Assembly: GCF_040839445.1 (NCBI RefSeq)
Contig: NZ_JBDPGJ010000002.1
Coordinates: 62,001-126,000 of the forward strand
Origin: Aquibium pacificus
GTDB lineage: Bacteria > Pseudomonadota > Alphaproteobacteria > Rhizobiales > Rhizobiaceae
Reading direction: 5' to 3'
DNA: 64,000 nucleotides
Shown here one piece after another: positions 8,174 to 16,556 of this stretch. Within the stretch, counting starts at the first letter, position 1, and every line of letters starts with the position of its first letter. The translations under genes and the position numbers were made by a program. Under the pieces are notes generated by a model, which saw only the letters and a list, made by a program, of their open reading frames with translations, ran no database searches and had not been told where the DNA came from.

Positions 8174-9087
8174 CGCATGTTGTCCCTGGACGTCGCCATG
8201 AACTGGATGAAGACGTCCTCGAGGCTAGTCTCTCCCGGTTCGACGCGGAGATCGCGGCCGGAGGCCAGTCGCTCCAGTGTCTCCCGCAGCTTCGCGCGGT
8301 CGGTGCCCACCACATGCAGCGTCGCACCGAACGGCGCCACCTGCTCCACGCCGGGCTGTCCGCCCAGCGCGGCGGCAACTTCGTGCAGGTTTGGGCCCGA
8401 GACGAGGAAGGTGGCCAGCCCCGCCTCGCGTACCACGTCAGCGACCGTTCCGGCCGCCAGCATCCTGCCGTAGGAGATGTAGGCGATGCGGTGGCAGCGC
8501 TCGGCCTCGTCCATGTAGTGGGTCGAGACCAGCACGGTCAGCCCGCCACGGGCCAAACGGTGGATCTCGTCCCAGAACTCGCGTCGCGCCTTGGGATCGA
8601 CGCCTGCCGTCGGCTCGTCGAGGAGCAGCAGCCGCGGGTGGTGCATGATGCAGGCGGCCAGTGCCAGCCGCTGCTTCCATCCCCCTGACAGAGTGCCGGC
8701 GAGCTGGTTGCGGCGCGAGGCGAGGCCGAGTTCCTCCAGCGTATCGCCGACATGCGTGGCGACCGGCCTCAGCCCATAGAGCCGCGCGACGAAGGCGAGG
8801 TTTTCCGCAATCGTCAGATCCTCGTAGAACGAGAATTTCTGCGTCATGTAGCCGACCTCGCGCTTGATCATCCGGCCTTGCGTCCGGAGGTCGTAACCGA
8901 GCACGCGCCCATCGCCCTCGTCCGGCGTGAGCAGACCGCACATCATGCGGATCGTGGTGGTCTTGCCGGAACCGTTCGGTCCGAGGAAGCCGACGATCTC
9001 GCCTTCCGCCACGCTCATGGAGACTTGGTCGACGACCGTCTTGTCGCCGAAGCGCTTGACGAGATTCGTGACCTCGATGGCGTTCAT
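8170..9087 (-). CDS. ABC transporter ATP-binding protein (efflux)
   Basis: The 305-residue ATPase subunit carries Walker A GPNGSGKTTTIRMM (near residue 38), Q-loop YMTQKFSFYEDLT, the signature LSGGWKQRLALA (a GW variant of LSGGQ), Walker B LLLLDEPTAGVD and the switch His in VSTHYMDEAERC. The C-terminal ~70 residues form the DUF4162-like extension found in drug-export ATPases. It lies in the order tetR-hlyD-ATPase-permease. A gap of 195 bases separates it from hlyD and holds short repeats, whereas its 3' end overlaps the permease. It should energise export through the adjacent ABC-2 permease. Confidence 0.93.
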   Translation of the reverse strand: MNAIEVTNLVKRFGDKTVVDQVSMSVAEGEIVGFLGPNGSGKTTTIRMMCGLLTPDEGDGRVLGYDLRTQGRMIKREVGYMTQKFSFYEDLTIAENLAFVARLYGLRPVATHVGDTLEELGLASRRNQLAGTLSGGWKQRLALAACIMHHPRLLLLDEPTAGVDPKARREFWDEIHRLARGGLTVLVSTHYMDEAERCHRIAYISYGRMLAAGTVADVVREAGLATFLVSGPNLHEVAAALGGQPGVEQVAPFGATLHVVGTDRAKLRETLERLASGRDLRVEPGETSLEDVFIQFMATSRDNMR

Positions 9088-9099
9088 GGGGTTGAGGAG

Positions 9100-9295
9100 G
9101 GAAGTAAGGGAGCAGGGCGGTACAGCAGTACGGCAATGCGGTGGTGGGGCAGCAGGATACGGCGGTTGCCTCGGATAGCCATGGATGGCACATCAGCCGG
9201 CAGCACAGCGAAGGCGCCATGTTCGGGAGCAATTCCTCGGCACTTCATCGCTTCGCCTCGAAGGTTCCCACTGCCCTACTGCCTACTGCCCCAGT
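9100..9295. repeat. Short degenerate CTACTGCC/GGCAGTA repeats in the hlyD-ATPase gap
   Basis: Near 9268-9295 the plus strand reads as successive ACTGCC, CTACTGCC, TACTGCC units, equivalent to GGCAGTA units on the minus strand. The hlyD stop codon TAG lies inside one unit. Between about 9112 and 9160 similar but degenerate units occur in the opposite orientation (GGGCGGTA, CAGCAGTA, CGGCAATG, GGGGCAGCAGG). The arrangement looks like a small inverted cluster of a seven-to-eight-base repeat. I recall similar intergenic repeats in rhizobial genomes but cannot search for copies here. Confidence 0.4.
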
Positions 9296-10227
9296 TCCAC
9301 GTCCACGATCTGCCCTGGCTGCAGCCGCGTGGCCGCCTCCTCGGGCCGCGCCTCGACGAGGTAGACCAGCTTCTGGCGTGTCTCGATCGAGTAGATTACC
9401 GGCGGCGTGAATTCCGGTTCCGGGGAGACGTAGGAGACACGCGCGGAAAGGCCGGGCGGGCAGCCGTCGCAGCGGACGCTGAGGAGGTCGCCGACCTTGA
9501 TGGCGGAGAAGGCCTCCTCCGGCACGTAGAGCTTTAGCTTGACCGCCCCATCGGGCAGCAGCGAGACGACCGGCGCGGACGGTCCCGCGATGTCGCCCGC
9601 ATTGCGGATGACGTCGTTGACCCGCCCTGCGGACGGGGCCGCGATCACCCGCTGCGAGAGCCGCCAGCGCGCGTTTTCCAGCGTCGCCTGCGCCTGCTCC
9701 ACCTGGTTTTCTGCCGCCTTGATGGTCTCCGCACGGGCGGCGAGGCCGGCGACCGCGAGGTTCGCCTTCGCCTGCCCGAGCTGCGCCTCCGCCATCTCGT
9801 CGGAGGTCGTCGCCTGATCGAGCTGCGCCTGGGTGGCGATGCCGCGCCGGAACAGGTCCTCGACCCGCGCCAGCGTGCGCTGGGCTTCCCTGAGCTGAGC
9901 CTCCGCCGATCGCACGGCCGCCTCCAGCACCGCGATCTCCTCGGGGCGCTTGCCGAGCTTCAGGTCGGCGAGTTGCGCCCTTGCCTGGGAAAGCGCCGCT
10001 TCGGCCTGAGATACCGCGATCCGGGCGTCCGTATCTTCGAGCCTGACGACTTGCGCCCCGGCTTCCACCTTCTGGCCGCGGTGAACGGCGACCTGCGTCA
10101 CCTGCGCCACTTCGATCGGGGCCAGCATCACGTAGTCGCCCTCGACGTACCCGACGGCGAGCGGCGCGGGCGCGGCGCAGGCGCCCCAGAGATAGGCGGC
10201 AAAGGGAATGCCGCAGAGCAGGCTCAT
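9283..10227 (-). CDS. HlyD-family periplasmic adaptor (membrane fusion protein)
   Basis: A 314-residue membrane-fusion protein that would link the inner-membrane ABC exporter to the outer membrane. A short N-terminal hydrophobic or signal-type segment (LLCGIPFAAYLWGACAAPAP) precedes the first half of the biotinyl-lipoyl domain (VAVHRGQKVEAGAQVVRLED). Then comes a long alpha-helical hairpin of about residues 68-200, rich in Ala/Gln/Glu heptads. The second lipoyl half is APSAGRVNDVIRNAGDIAGP, and a beta-barrel domain follows to the C-terminus. This YhiI/YbhG-like build fits the gene order. Its ATG overlaps the stop of the tetR gene by 4 bases, so the repressor and adaptor are co-transcribed. 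The stop codon lies within a small repeat cluster. Confidence 0.92.
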   Translation of the reverse strand: MSLLCGIPFAAYLWGACAAPAPLAVGYVEGDYVMLAPIEVAQVTQVAVHRGQKVEAGAQVVRLEDTDARIAVSQAEAALSQARAQLADLKLGKRPEEIAVLEAAVRSAEAQLREAQRTLARVEDLFRRGIATQAQLDQATTSDEMAEAQLGQAKANLAVAGLAARAETIKAAENQVEQAQATLENARWRLSQRVIAAPSAGRVNDVIRNAGDIAGPSAPVVSLLPDGAVKLKLYVPEEAFSAIKVGDLLSVRCDGCPPGLSARVSYVSPEPEFTPPVIYSIETRQKLVYLVEARPEEAATRLQPGQIVDVELGQ

Positions 10228-10895
10228 TGCTTCTGCCTCCCGCGCGCGGCGAGCACGGCGTCGAGGTTGAACCGCGCGGTCGCGACGATCTTGCCGGCCT
10301 CCGCCGGGCCGATGCCGCTCCAGCCCATCCGCCGCATCACCGCCTCGCGGCCGATTCGGAAGTAGACGACCTGCCCGATCATGGTGAAGACGGTGAGCTT
10401 CGTGCGCTCGTCCTCGGCCGGCTCGCCGGTCGCCCGCTCCCAGAGCTGGCAGAACCGCCGGTGCGTCGGTTCGAAGACGCCGGAGTAGATGCGGTCGAGA
10501 GCAGCCGTCGGATGCGCGAGTTCACGCAGGATGAACTGCACGAAGGCGCCCGATTCGGGCCGGGCCACTATGAAGTCCACCATGCGCTCGATGCCCGCCG
10601 AAAGTATCCGCTGCGCCGTCTCGGGATCCGCTGCCTGGGCGGCGGCCGGCTGCGCGCCGAGCGCCTGGTCGGCGACGGTCTGGACGGTCTCCACGATGAA
10701 CTCGGCGCACGCGGCGCGAAGTCCTTCCTTGCCCCCGAAGTGATAGGCGATGGAGCCAATGTTGGCCCGTGCGGCCCCGGCGATCTCGCGCGTCGAGGTG
10801 CCGTCGTAACCCTTTTCGCCGAAAAGCCGGAGGGCCGCCTGAATGAGGGCGGCGCGGGTCTGTTCGGCCGCCGGTATTGGCTGGTTGGATACCAT
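10224..10895 (-). CDS. TetR-family transcriptional regulator, CerR/DUF1956 C-terminal type
   Basis: A repressor of about 223 residues. The N-terminal helix-turn-helix (IQAALRLFGEKGYDGTSTRE, then IAGAARANIGSIAYHFGGKEGL) is a textbook TetR DNA-binding domain. The C-terminal part, with FVQFILRELAHPTAALDRIY, resembles the DUF1956/CerR ligand-binding domain that usually sits with YbhFGSR-type exporters. I chose ATG 10895; a TTG two codons upstream is possible. The first gene of the exporter operon is therefore its likely autorepressor, and a palindrome just upstream (10908-10921) is its probable operator. The inducing ligand is unknown. Confidence 0.92.
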   Translation of the reverse strand: MVSNQPIPAAEQTRAALIQAALRLFGEKGYDGTSTREIAGAARANIGSIAYHFGGKEGLRAACAEFIVETVQTVADQALGAQPAAAQAADPETAQRILSAGIERMVDFIVARPESGAFVQFILRELAHPTAALDRIYSGVFEPTHRRFCQLWERATGEPAEDERTKLTVFTMIGQVVYFRIGREAVMRRMGWSGIGPAEAGKIVATARFNLDAVLAARGRQKQ

Positions 10896-10907
10896 GGGCA
10901 ATTCTTA

Positions 10908-10921
10908 ATCAATCGATTGAT
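10908..10921. promoter_or_regulatory. 14-bp perfect palindrome upstream of tetR (probable operator)
   Basis: The sequence ATCAATCGATTGAT is identical to its reverse complement and begins 12 bases before the tetR ATG. Position and symmetry fit autoregulation by the adjacent TetR protein; occupancy would block transcription or early elongation of the whole efflux operon. This is inferred from position, with no experimental basis. Confidence 0.65.
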
Positions 10922-11056
10922 CAAAGTCAATCGCGATCTCCGGGCACGGCGTCGAGGGCGGACGTCTGGTGGGAAGCGCGCGCGCCAACCCTCACTACAT
11001 GCGGCGGCTTCAAACGAGCGCGGGCGGAGTCCATACTGGCGGACCGGGAGCACAGG

Positions 11057-11899
11057 ATGAGCGAAAGCGGAAACACATTGCTTGACCGGCTGGGAAAGTA
11101 CCTCGCGGCGCGGCTCAGGGAGGAATCGTCGGGCTACCAGCCCTACACCCCGTCCGACCCGGAGACGCTTCGCCGTGCCCTCCAGCCCGGAGACATCCTG
11201 CTCGTCGAGGGCAACCAGCGGATCTCCAACGCGATCAAGTATCTCACGCAATCGACCTGGTCACATTCGGCCTTCTATGTCGGCGACGCCCTGCCCGAGC
11301 CGGAGGATGGCTCCGAACGGCCGCGGCTCATCGAGGTCAACCTGGGGGAAGGCTGCGTCGCGGTGCCGCTGTCCAAGTACCAGACCTACAACACCCGGAT
11401 CTGCCGCGCGTCCGGCCTGCACCCGGAGGACCGCAAGCGGGTCGTGGCGTTCATGACCGGCAGGATCGGCCTGAAATACGATCTCAAGAACATCATCGAC
11501 ATGCTGCGCTGGTTCTTTCCCACGCCGCCCGTCCCGGTCCGCTGGCGGCGGCGGATGATCGCCTTCGGGTCGGGCGACCCGACGCGGGCGATCTGCTCCT
11601 CGCTCATTGCCGAGGCCTTCGGAGAAATCCGCTATCCGATCCTGCCCGAAGTGACGCGGGCACCCGGCCGCGCCTCCGCCCAGTCGGCCTATTCGCGGCG
11701 CGAGATCCTGCACATCAGGCATCATTCCCTCTATACGCCGCGCGATTTCGACCTTTCGCCCTACTTCGAGATCGTCAAGCCGACGCTCGAATACGGGTTC
11801 GACTACAAGCAGTTGGTCTGGAGCGAGAATGCCGCCGACGCGAATGCCGAAATGGTCTCGGACGCGACGGTTGGTGTTCCCGACGGCCCTGGATCCTGA
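11057..11899 (+). CDS. YiiX/YebB-like NlpC/P60-superfamily cysteine hydrolase
   Basis: A 280-residue protein of the permuted papain-fold NlpC/P60 group. The order of conserved elements is PGDILLVEGNQRISNAIKYL, then a His in TWSHSAFYVGD, an acidic RLIEVNLGEG segment, and late in the protein a Cys in TRAICSSLIAEAF. This His-first, Cys-last order is the circular permutation seen in YiiX/YebB proteins, thought to be amidases or acyltransferases acting on lipids or cell wall. There is no signal peptide, so a cytoplasmic or membrane-edge location is likely. I start it at ATG 11057; the open frame extends upstream without related sequence. It is transcribed away from the efflux operon and its substrate is unknown. 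Confidence 0.8.
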   Translation: MSESGNTLLDRLGKYLAARLREESSGYQPYTPSDPETLRRALQPGDILLVEGNQRISNAIKYLTQSTWSHSAFYVGDALPEPEDGSERPRLIEVNLGEGCVAVPLSKYQTYNTRICRASGLHPEDRKRVVAFMTGRIGLKYDLKNIIDMLRWFFPTPPVPVRWRRRMIAFGSGDPTRAICSSLIAEAFGEIRYPILPEVTRAPGRASAQSAYSRREILHIRHHSLYTPRDFDLSPYFEIVKPTLEYGFDYKQLVWSENAADANAEMVSDATVGVPDGPGS

Positions 11900-11993
11900 A
11901 GCGCGGATGTCCTGCGCGGACGGCCACCGACGCGGCAGCTTGTGCTCGCATCGTTTTCGGCTAAAGGACGCCGATCGATCCTGCGGGCAATCC

Positions 11994-14009
11994 ATGACCA
12001 ACCACGAACCGAATGCCGATCCGCTCTTCCTGGGCATGGATACGGGCGGCACCTACACGGATGCCGTCCTGTGGTCCGAGGGCCGCGGGATCGTGGCGAA
12101 GGCCAAGGCGCTGACAACCCGGCACGATCTTTCGGTTGGCATCGCCGGTTCCGTGGACAACGTGCTCGCCGCGACCGGCATCGAGCCGTCCCGGATCAAG
12201 CTCGTCTCCATTTCCACCACGCTGGCGACGAATGCGCTCGTCGAGGGACAGGGCGGCCGCGTCGGGCTGGTCATGATCGGCTTCAAGCCCGAGGACCTCG
12301 CCCGCGACGGCCTCGCCCAGGCGCTCGGCAGCGATCCCGTCATCCACTGTGCCGGCGGCCATGACGTCCACGGCAATGCGACACGTCTCGACCTGTCCGA
12401 CCTGGAAGCCTCGCTTCCGAAACTTGCCCGGGAAGTCTCCGCCTTCGCCGTCGCAGCCTACTTCTCCACACGCAACCCGGCGCACGAGATAGCCGCCCGC
12501 GAGCTGATCCGCGCCCGCACGGGCCTGCCCGTGACAGCCAGCCACGAGCTTTCCTCGAAGCTGGGCGGACCGCGCCGGGCGCTGACGACGCTGCTCAACG
12601 CGCGGCTGGTCGCGATGATCGACCGGCTGGTCGCGGCGACCGAGGGCTTTCTCGCCGGGCGCGGCATCGAAGCGCCGCTGATGGTGGTGCGGGGCGACGG
12701 AGCGCTTGTCACGGCGAGTTTCGCCCGCACGCGTCCGATCGAGACGATCCTGTCCGGACCGGCGGCAAGCCTCGTCGGCGCGCGCCACATGACCGGCCTG
12801 TCGAATGCCGTCGTATCCGATATCGGCGGCACGACGACGGACGTCGCGGTGCTGGACGGCGGAAGGCCCCGGCTCGACCCGGACGGCGCCACGGTCGGCG
12901 GCTATCGCACCATGGTCGAGGCGGTTGCGATGCGGACCTTCGGGCTCGGCGGCGATTCGGAGGTCTCGCTGGTGGAAGGCGGCCTCGATCCGGGCCTGAA
13001 GCTCGGGCCGAGGCGGGTGGTGCCACTGTCGCTTGCCGGAACCCAGTCGGCATCCGTGCGCGAGCAACTGGAGCGCCAGCTGCGGGCACCGAACGCAGGC
13101 CGGCTGGACGGCCGCTTCGCCATGCGGACGGGAGTACCCGAGAGACTGGAAGCGGGGCTGGGCGTTCCCGAGGCGAAACTCTTTGCCGCAATCGGGCCGA
13201 CACCCGAGCCACTTGACCGGCTGCTCACCTCGAACTCGCAGAACGCCACGCTGACCCGCCTCGTCGCGCGCGGGCTGGTCCACGTCTGCGGCTTTACGCC
13301 CTCCGACGCCGCCCATGTGCTCGGGCGGCAATCCAACTGGGATCCGGAGACCGCCCGCATGGGCGCAGAACTCTTTTCCCGCAAGCGAGACGGGCGCGGG
13401 AAGGCGATCGCCACCGGACCCGAGGACATCTCGGCCCGCGTCCTGGAAGCGCTGACGCGGCGTTCCGCCGAAGTGATCCTGGAGACGGCCTTCGCCGAGG
13501 ACGGGCTCGACGGGGCGGCGACCGTTGCGCACGCGCTGGTGCAGCGCGCGGTCGACGGCAGGACCGGGATCGCCAGGCTCTCGGTATCGCTCGACCGGCC
13601 GGTGGTCGGGCTCGGCGCCTCGGCGGGCCTCCACTATGCAAGACTGGAGCCGCTGGTCGGCAACGTTTGCGTTCTTCCAGCAGACGCCGATGTCGCCAAT
13701 GCGCTCGGCGCCGTCGTCGGGCAGGTTCGCGTCACCGCGGAGGCGACCGTCGGACAACCGAAGGAAGGACTGTTCCGCATCAGCGCCGGCGAAACCGTCA
13801 GGGACTTTCTCTCCGAAGAGGAGGCGCTTGCCGCGGCCGAGGCGGAAATCCGCTCTCTTGCGGCCGCGCGCGCGATATCTGCGGGAACGGAGGATGCCGA
13901 GATCTCGATGACACGGGAGTTGCGGACTGCGACGGTCGAGGGGCAGCGGAGCTTCATCGAGGCACGGCTGGTGGCGACGGCGAGCGGCCGACCGCGCATT
14001 GCGCTGTGA
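11994..14009 (+). CDS. Hydantoinase/oxoprolinase-family protein (HyuA-type)
   Basis: The 671-residue protein has the HyuA architecture. Its N-terminal half contains the ASKHA phosphate-binding loop FLGMDTGGTYTDAVL, and a second ASKHA loop occurs near residue 280 as VVSDIGGTTTDVAVLDGG. The family includes the ATP-dependent subunits of N-methylhydantoinase and 5-oxoprolinase and the HyuA-like chain of acetone carboxylase. These normally work with a HyuB partner, but no hyuB gene lies beside it; the neighbours are a cysteine hydrolase and gpmA. It may be a stand-alone member with an unknown substrate. The ATG at 11994 is chosen because the recognisable fold begins a few residues later. The ribosome site is weak. 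Confidence 0.85.
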   Translation: MTNHEPNADPLFLGMDTGGTYTDAVLWSEGRGIVAKAKALTTRHDLSVGIAGSVDNVLAATGIEPSRIKLVSISTTLATNALVEGQGGRVGLVMIGFKPEDLARDGLAQALGSDPVIHCAGGHDVHGNATRLDLSDLEASLPKLAREVSAFAVAAYFSTRNPAHEIAARELIRARTGLPVTASHELSSKLGGPRRALTTLLNARLVAMIDRLVAATEGFLAGRGIEAPLMVVRGDGALVTASFARTRPIETILSGPAASLVGARHMTGLSNAVVSDIGGTTTDVAVLDGGRPRLDPDGATVGGYRTMVEAVAMRTFGLGGDSEVSLVEGGLDPGLKLGPRRVVPLSLAGTQSASVREQLERQLRAPNAGRLDGRFAMRTGVPERLEAGLGVPEAKLFAAIGPTPEPLDRLLTSNSQNATLTRLVARGLVHVCGFTPSDAAHVLGRQSNWDPETARMGAELFSRKRDGRGKAIATGPEDISARVLEALTRRSAEVILETAFAEDGLDGAATVAHALVQRAVDGRTGIARLSVSLDRPVVGLGASAGLHYARLEPLVGNVCVLPADADVANALGAVVGQVRVTAEATVGQPKEGLFRISAGETVRDFLSEEEALAAAEAEIRSLAAARAISAGTEDAEISMTRELRTATVEGQRSFIEARLVATASGRPRIAL

Positions 14010-14128
14010 CCTTCGTGCGCATATTCCCACGGCCTCCCGTTTGACATAGAAGCGGTTCGAACCTTGGGCCAATCCGGTGTCCCCGGCGCCGGATGCCCCG
14101 CGACCAACCAGAGCACGCAGGAGCACGC

Positions 14129-14746
14129 ATGTCCGGAACACTCGTCCTCGTCCGCCACGGCCAGAGCGAATGGAACCTCAAGAACCTCTTCACCGGCTGG
14201 CGTGACGTCGACCTGTCGGAGAAGGGCCACGAGGAGGCGAAGGCCGCCGGCCGGATCATGAAGGAACGCGGCCTCAGGTTCGATATCGCCTACACCTCCG
14301 CCCTGATCCGGGCCCAGAAGACGTGCCAGTACATTCTCGACGCCGTCGGTCAGAGCGATCTTGAGACCATCCGCGACGAGGCGCTCAACGAGCGCGACTA
14401 CGGCGAACTCGCCGGCCTCAACAAGGACGACGCCCGCGCCAAGTGGGGCGAGGAGCAGGTGCATGTCTGGCGGCGGTCCTACGACGTGCAGCCGCCCGGC
14501 GGCGAGAGCCTGCGGGACACCGGCGCGCGCGTCTGGCCATACTACATGCACGAGATCCAGCCGCACGTGCTTCGCGGCGAGACCGTGCTCGTTGCCGCGC
14601 ACGGCAACTCGCTGCGCGCCCTCATCATGGCGCTGGACGGGCTGACGAAGGACGAAGTCGTGAAGATGGAACTCGCGACGGGGATTCCGGTGATCTACAG
14701 GCTCAACCCGGATTCCACGGTGGCTTCCAAGGAAATCGTCGACTGA
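14129..14746 (+). CDS. gpmA: 2,3-bisphosphoglycerate-dependent phosphoglycerate mutase
   Basis: The enzyme interconverts 3- and 2-phosphoglycerate in glycolysis and gluconeogenesis. The catalytic His lies in LVLVRHGQSEWNLKNLFTGW (the RHG motif) near residue 9, the active-site Glu in ALNERDYGELAGLNK, and the second catalytic His in VLVAAHGNSLRAL. At 205 residues it is the short alphaproteobacterial form, compared with about 250 in E. coli. AGGAG stands 7 bases before the ATG at 14129. A TTGACA at 14041-14046 could be a -35 element, but a good -10 is not obvious. It converges with the next gene, leaving only 19 bases between. Confidence 0.95.
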   Translation: MSGTLVLVRHGQSEWNLKNLFTGWRDVDLSEKGHEEAKAAGRIMKERGLRFDIAYTSALIRAQKTCQYILDAVGQSDLETIRDEALNERDYGELAGLNKDDARAKWGEEQVHVWRRSYDVQPPGGESLRDTGARVWPYYMHEIQPHVLRGETVLVAAHGNSLRALIMALDGLTKDEVVKMELATGIPVIYRLNPDSTVASKEIVD

Positions 14747-14765
14747 CCGGCCTTCTCGGCGAAGT

Positions 14766-16034
14766 CTACGGTTTCTCCGCCAGGCAGCCAGGGTTCAGAT
14801 CGGCGGCGCTCGTCAGGCCGCTCAGCGCCAGCGTCAGGTCGAACTCCGCGATCATGTTGCGGATGACCTCGCGGGCCCCGGCCTCGCCGGCGATCGCCAG
14901 GCCATAGACGTAGGGCCGTCCGAGCAGGACTGCCCTGGCGCCGAGCGCCAGCGCCTTGGCGACGTCGCTGCCGGAACGGATGCCCGAATCGAGCAGCACG
15001 GTGATGCCTTCCGCCGCTTCGACCACGCGGGGCAAAGCATCGAGCGTTGCGCCTTCACCGTCTACCTGCCGGCCGCCATGGTTGGAGACGACGATCCCAT
15101 CCACCCCGTGATCCTTCGCCATGCGGGCGTCTTCGGCATGGCGGATCCCCTTGAGCACGATCGGCAGCTTGGTCATGCCGCGCAGCCGCGCGATGTCGCT
15201 CCAGGTCAGGTCGGGACGCGAGTAGGTTGCCACGAAATGAGCGACCGCCGCGCGCATCCGGTTCATGGTCAGCCCGAATTCGCGGCCCTTGCGGCGAAGG
15301 GTCAGCGCCGTCGAGACGATCTGGAAGCCGCGCACCTGCGTGGCGGTGGCCGGCGGATCGGCCGGAATCTGACTGCGGAACACCGGATCGGAGAGGTATT
15401 GCGCCAGTCCCAGACCACGCAGGAAGGGGAGGTAGCCGAGGTCGAGGTCGCGCGGGCGCCAGCCGAGCAGGGTCGTGTCGAGCGTGACCACGATCGCCTC
15501 GCAGCCGGATTTCTCCGCCCGGCCGAGCAGCGAGCGCACGAAGGCGTCGTCGCTCGACCAGTAGAGCTGGAACCAGCGCGGCTTATTTTCCATCGCGGTC
15601 GCGCAGGTTTCCATCGCGACGGAGGCCTGGTTGGAGAAGACCATGCCGATACCTTCGGCGGCGGCCGCGCGCGCCACCGCAAGATCGGCCTGCGGATGGA
15701 CCAGTTCGAGCACGCCGATCGGCGCCAGGAGAATCGGCGCGCTGTGCCTGCGCCCGAACAGCTCGACAGAGAGATCGCGGCGCGAGACGTCCCGCAGCAC
15801 GCGCGGGGCCAGCCGATGGCGGTCGAAGGCAGCCCGGTTCGCCGCAATCGTCGCCTCCGTGCCGGCACCGCCGATGATGTAGGCTGCGGCCTCTGGTTTC
15901 ATCGCACGCGCCGCCTTCGCCTCGAGCGCGGCAGGCGAGACGGGAACCAGCGGCCGTGCCCCGCCGGCGCCGGGAACGTAGATTTCCATCTGCCGCAGGC
16001 GGCCCGGCGCGATCGGCTCGGTGTCGTTCGGCAT
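14766..16034 (-). CDS. FMN-dependent alpha-hydroxy-acid oxidase, lactate 2-monooxygenase-like
   Basis: The 422-residue flavoenzyme belongs to the family of L-lactate dehydrogenase LldD, glycolate oxidase and lactate 2-monooxygenase. It has SAPILLAPIGVLELVHPQAD near the start of the barrel, the RWFQLYWSSDDAFV strand, and TLDTTLLGWRPRDLDLGYLP. The active-site segment VDGIVVSNHGGRQVDGEGA contains the catalytic His and substrate Arg, and LLDSGIRSGSDVAKALALGA binds FMN phosphate. The GWRPRDLDLGYLPFL wording is closer to lactate 2-monooxygenase than to LldD, so it may oxidise a 2-hydroxy acid with decarboxylation. It lies 14 bases downstream of a phasin gene and may be co-transcribed with it. Confidence 0.88.
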   Translation of the reverse strand: MPNDTEPIAPGRLRQMEIYVPGAGGARPLVPVSPAALEAKAARAMKPEAAAYIIGGAGTEATIAANRAAFDRHRLAPRVLRDVSRRDLSVELFGRRHSAPILLAPIGVLELVHPQADLAVARAAAAEGIGMVFSNQASVAMETCATAMENKPRWFQLYWSSDDAFVRSLLGRAEKSGCEAIVVTLDTTLLGWRPRDLDLGYLPFLRGLGLAQYLSDPVFRSQIPADPPATATQVRGFQIVSTALTLRRKGREFGLTMNRMRAAVAHFVATYSRPDLTWSDIARLRGMTKLPIVLKGIRHAEDARMAKDHGVDGIVVSNHGGRQVDGEGATLDALPRVVEAAEGITVLLDSGIRSGSDVAKALALGARAVLLGRPYVYGLAIAGEAGAREVIRNMIAEFDLTLALSGLTSAADLNPGCLAEKP

Positions 16035-16048
16035 CCGAGGGGTGTCCG

Positions 16049-16477
16049 CTACTTGCGGCCGTAGCCCTTCTGCATGTCCTCCATCGCCTCCCGGATGCGC
16101 TCGCGCAGGATATCGATGGTCTCGGAGGACGACTTGCGCATGACCTCGCCGATCTCGCTGGCGTTCTTCACCGCCGTCTCGAAGGACTTGCGCGCGAACT
16201 CCGCCTGTTTGCCGACGAAGTCCTGTGGGTTGCCGGGAGTACGTATCTGCTCGGCCATCTGCGTGATCTCGCGCAAGGTCGACTGCAGGACCTCGCGCTG
16301 TTTGGAAAAGATGTCGGAAGCGCCCGTGGAAGCGGATCTGGCGGCCTTTTCCAGGGCTTCGAGGTTCTTGCGGTGATGGTCGAGTATCTTGTCGACGTCC
16401 ATGGTCGGCATGTGCAGGTCGCGCCCGAAGCTGGCGAACATGTCGATGAAGGAGTCGGATTCGGGTTTTTTTGCCAT
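16049..16477 (-). CDS. Phasin-family protein
   Basis: A 142-residue, almost entirely helical, charged protein matching the phasin family (TIGR01841-like), which coats polyhydroxyalkanoate granules. Characteristic are ALEKAARSASTGASDIFSKQ, REITQMAEQIRTPGNPQDFV and the KQAEFARKSFETAVKNASEI helix. It has no signal peptide or membrane segment. A GGGAGA precedes the ATG. No PHA synthase is in the window, so it may bind granules made by genes elsewhere. It is followed closely by the lactate-oxidase-like gene. Confidence 0.88.
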   Translation of the reverse strand: MAKKPESDSFIDMFASFGRDLHMPTMDVDKILDHHRKNLEALEKAARSASTGASDIFSKQREVLQSTLREITQMAEQIRTPGNPQDFVGKQAEFARKSFETAVKNASEIGEVMRKSSSETIDILRERIREAMEDMQKGYGRK

Positions 16478-16556
16478 GAGGGTCTCCCTATGAAAAGGCC
16501 GGCTTCATTTTTCGCATGGCCGGCTCCTGGTCAGATTAGGCCTCGGGCGGACGGCG

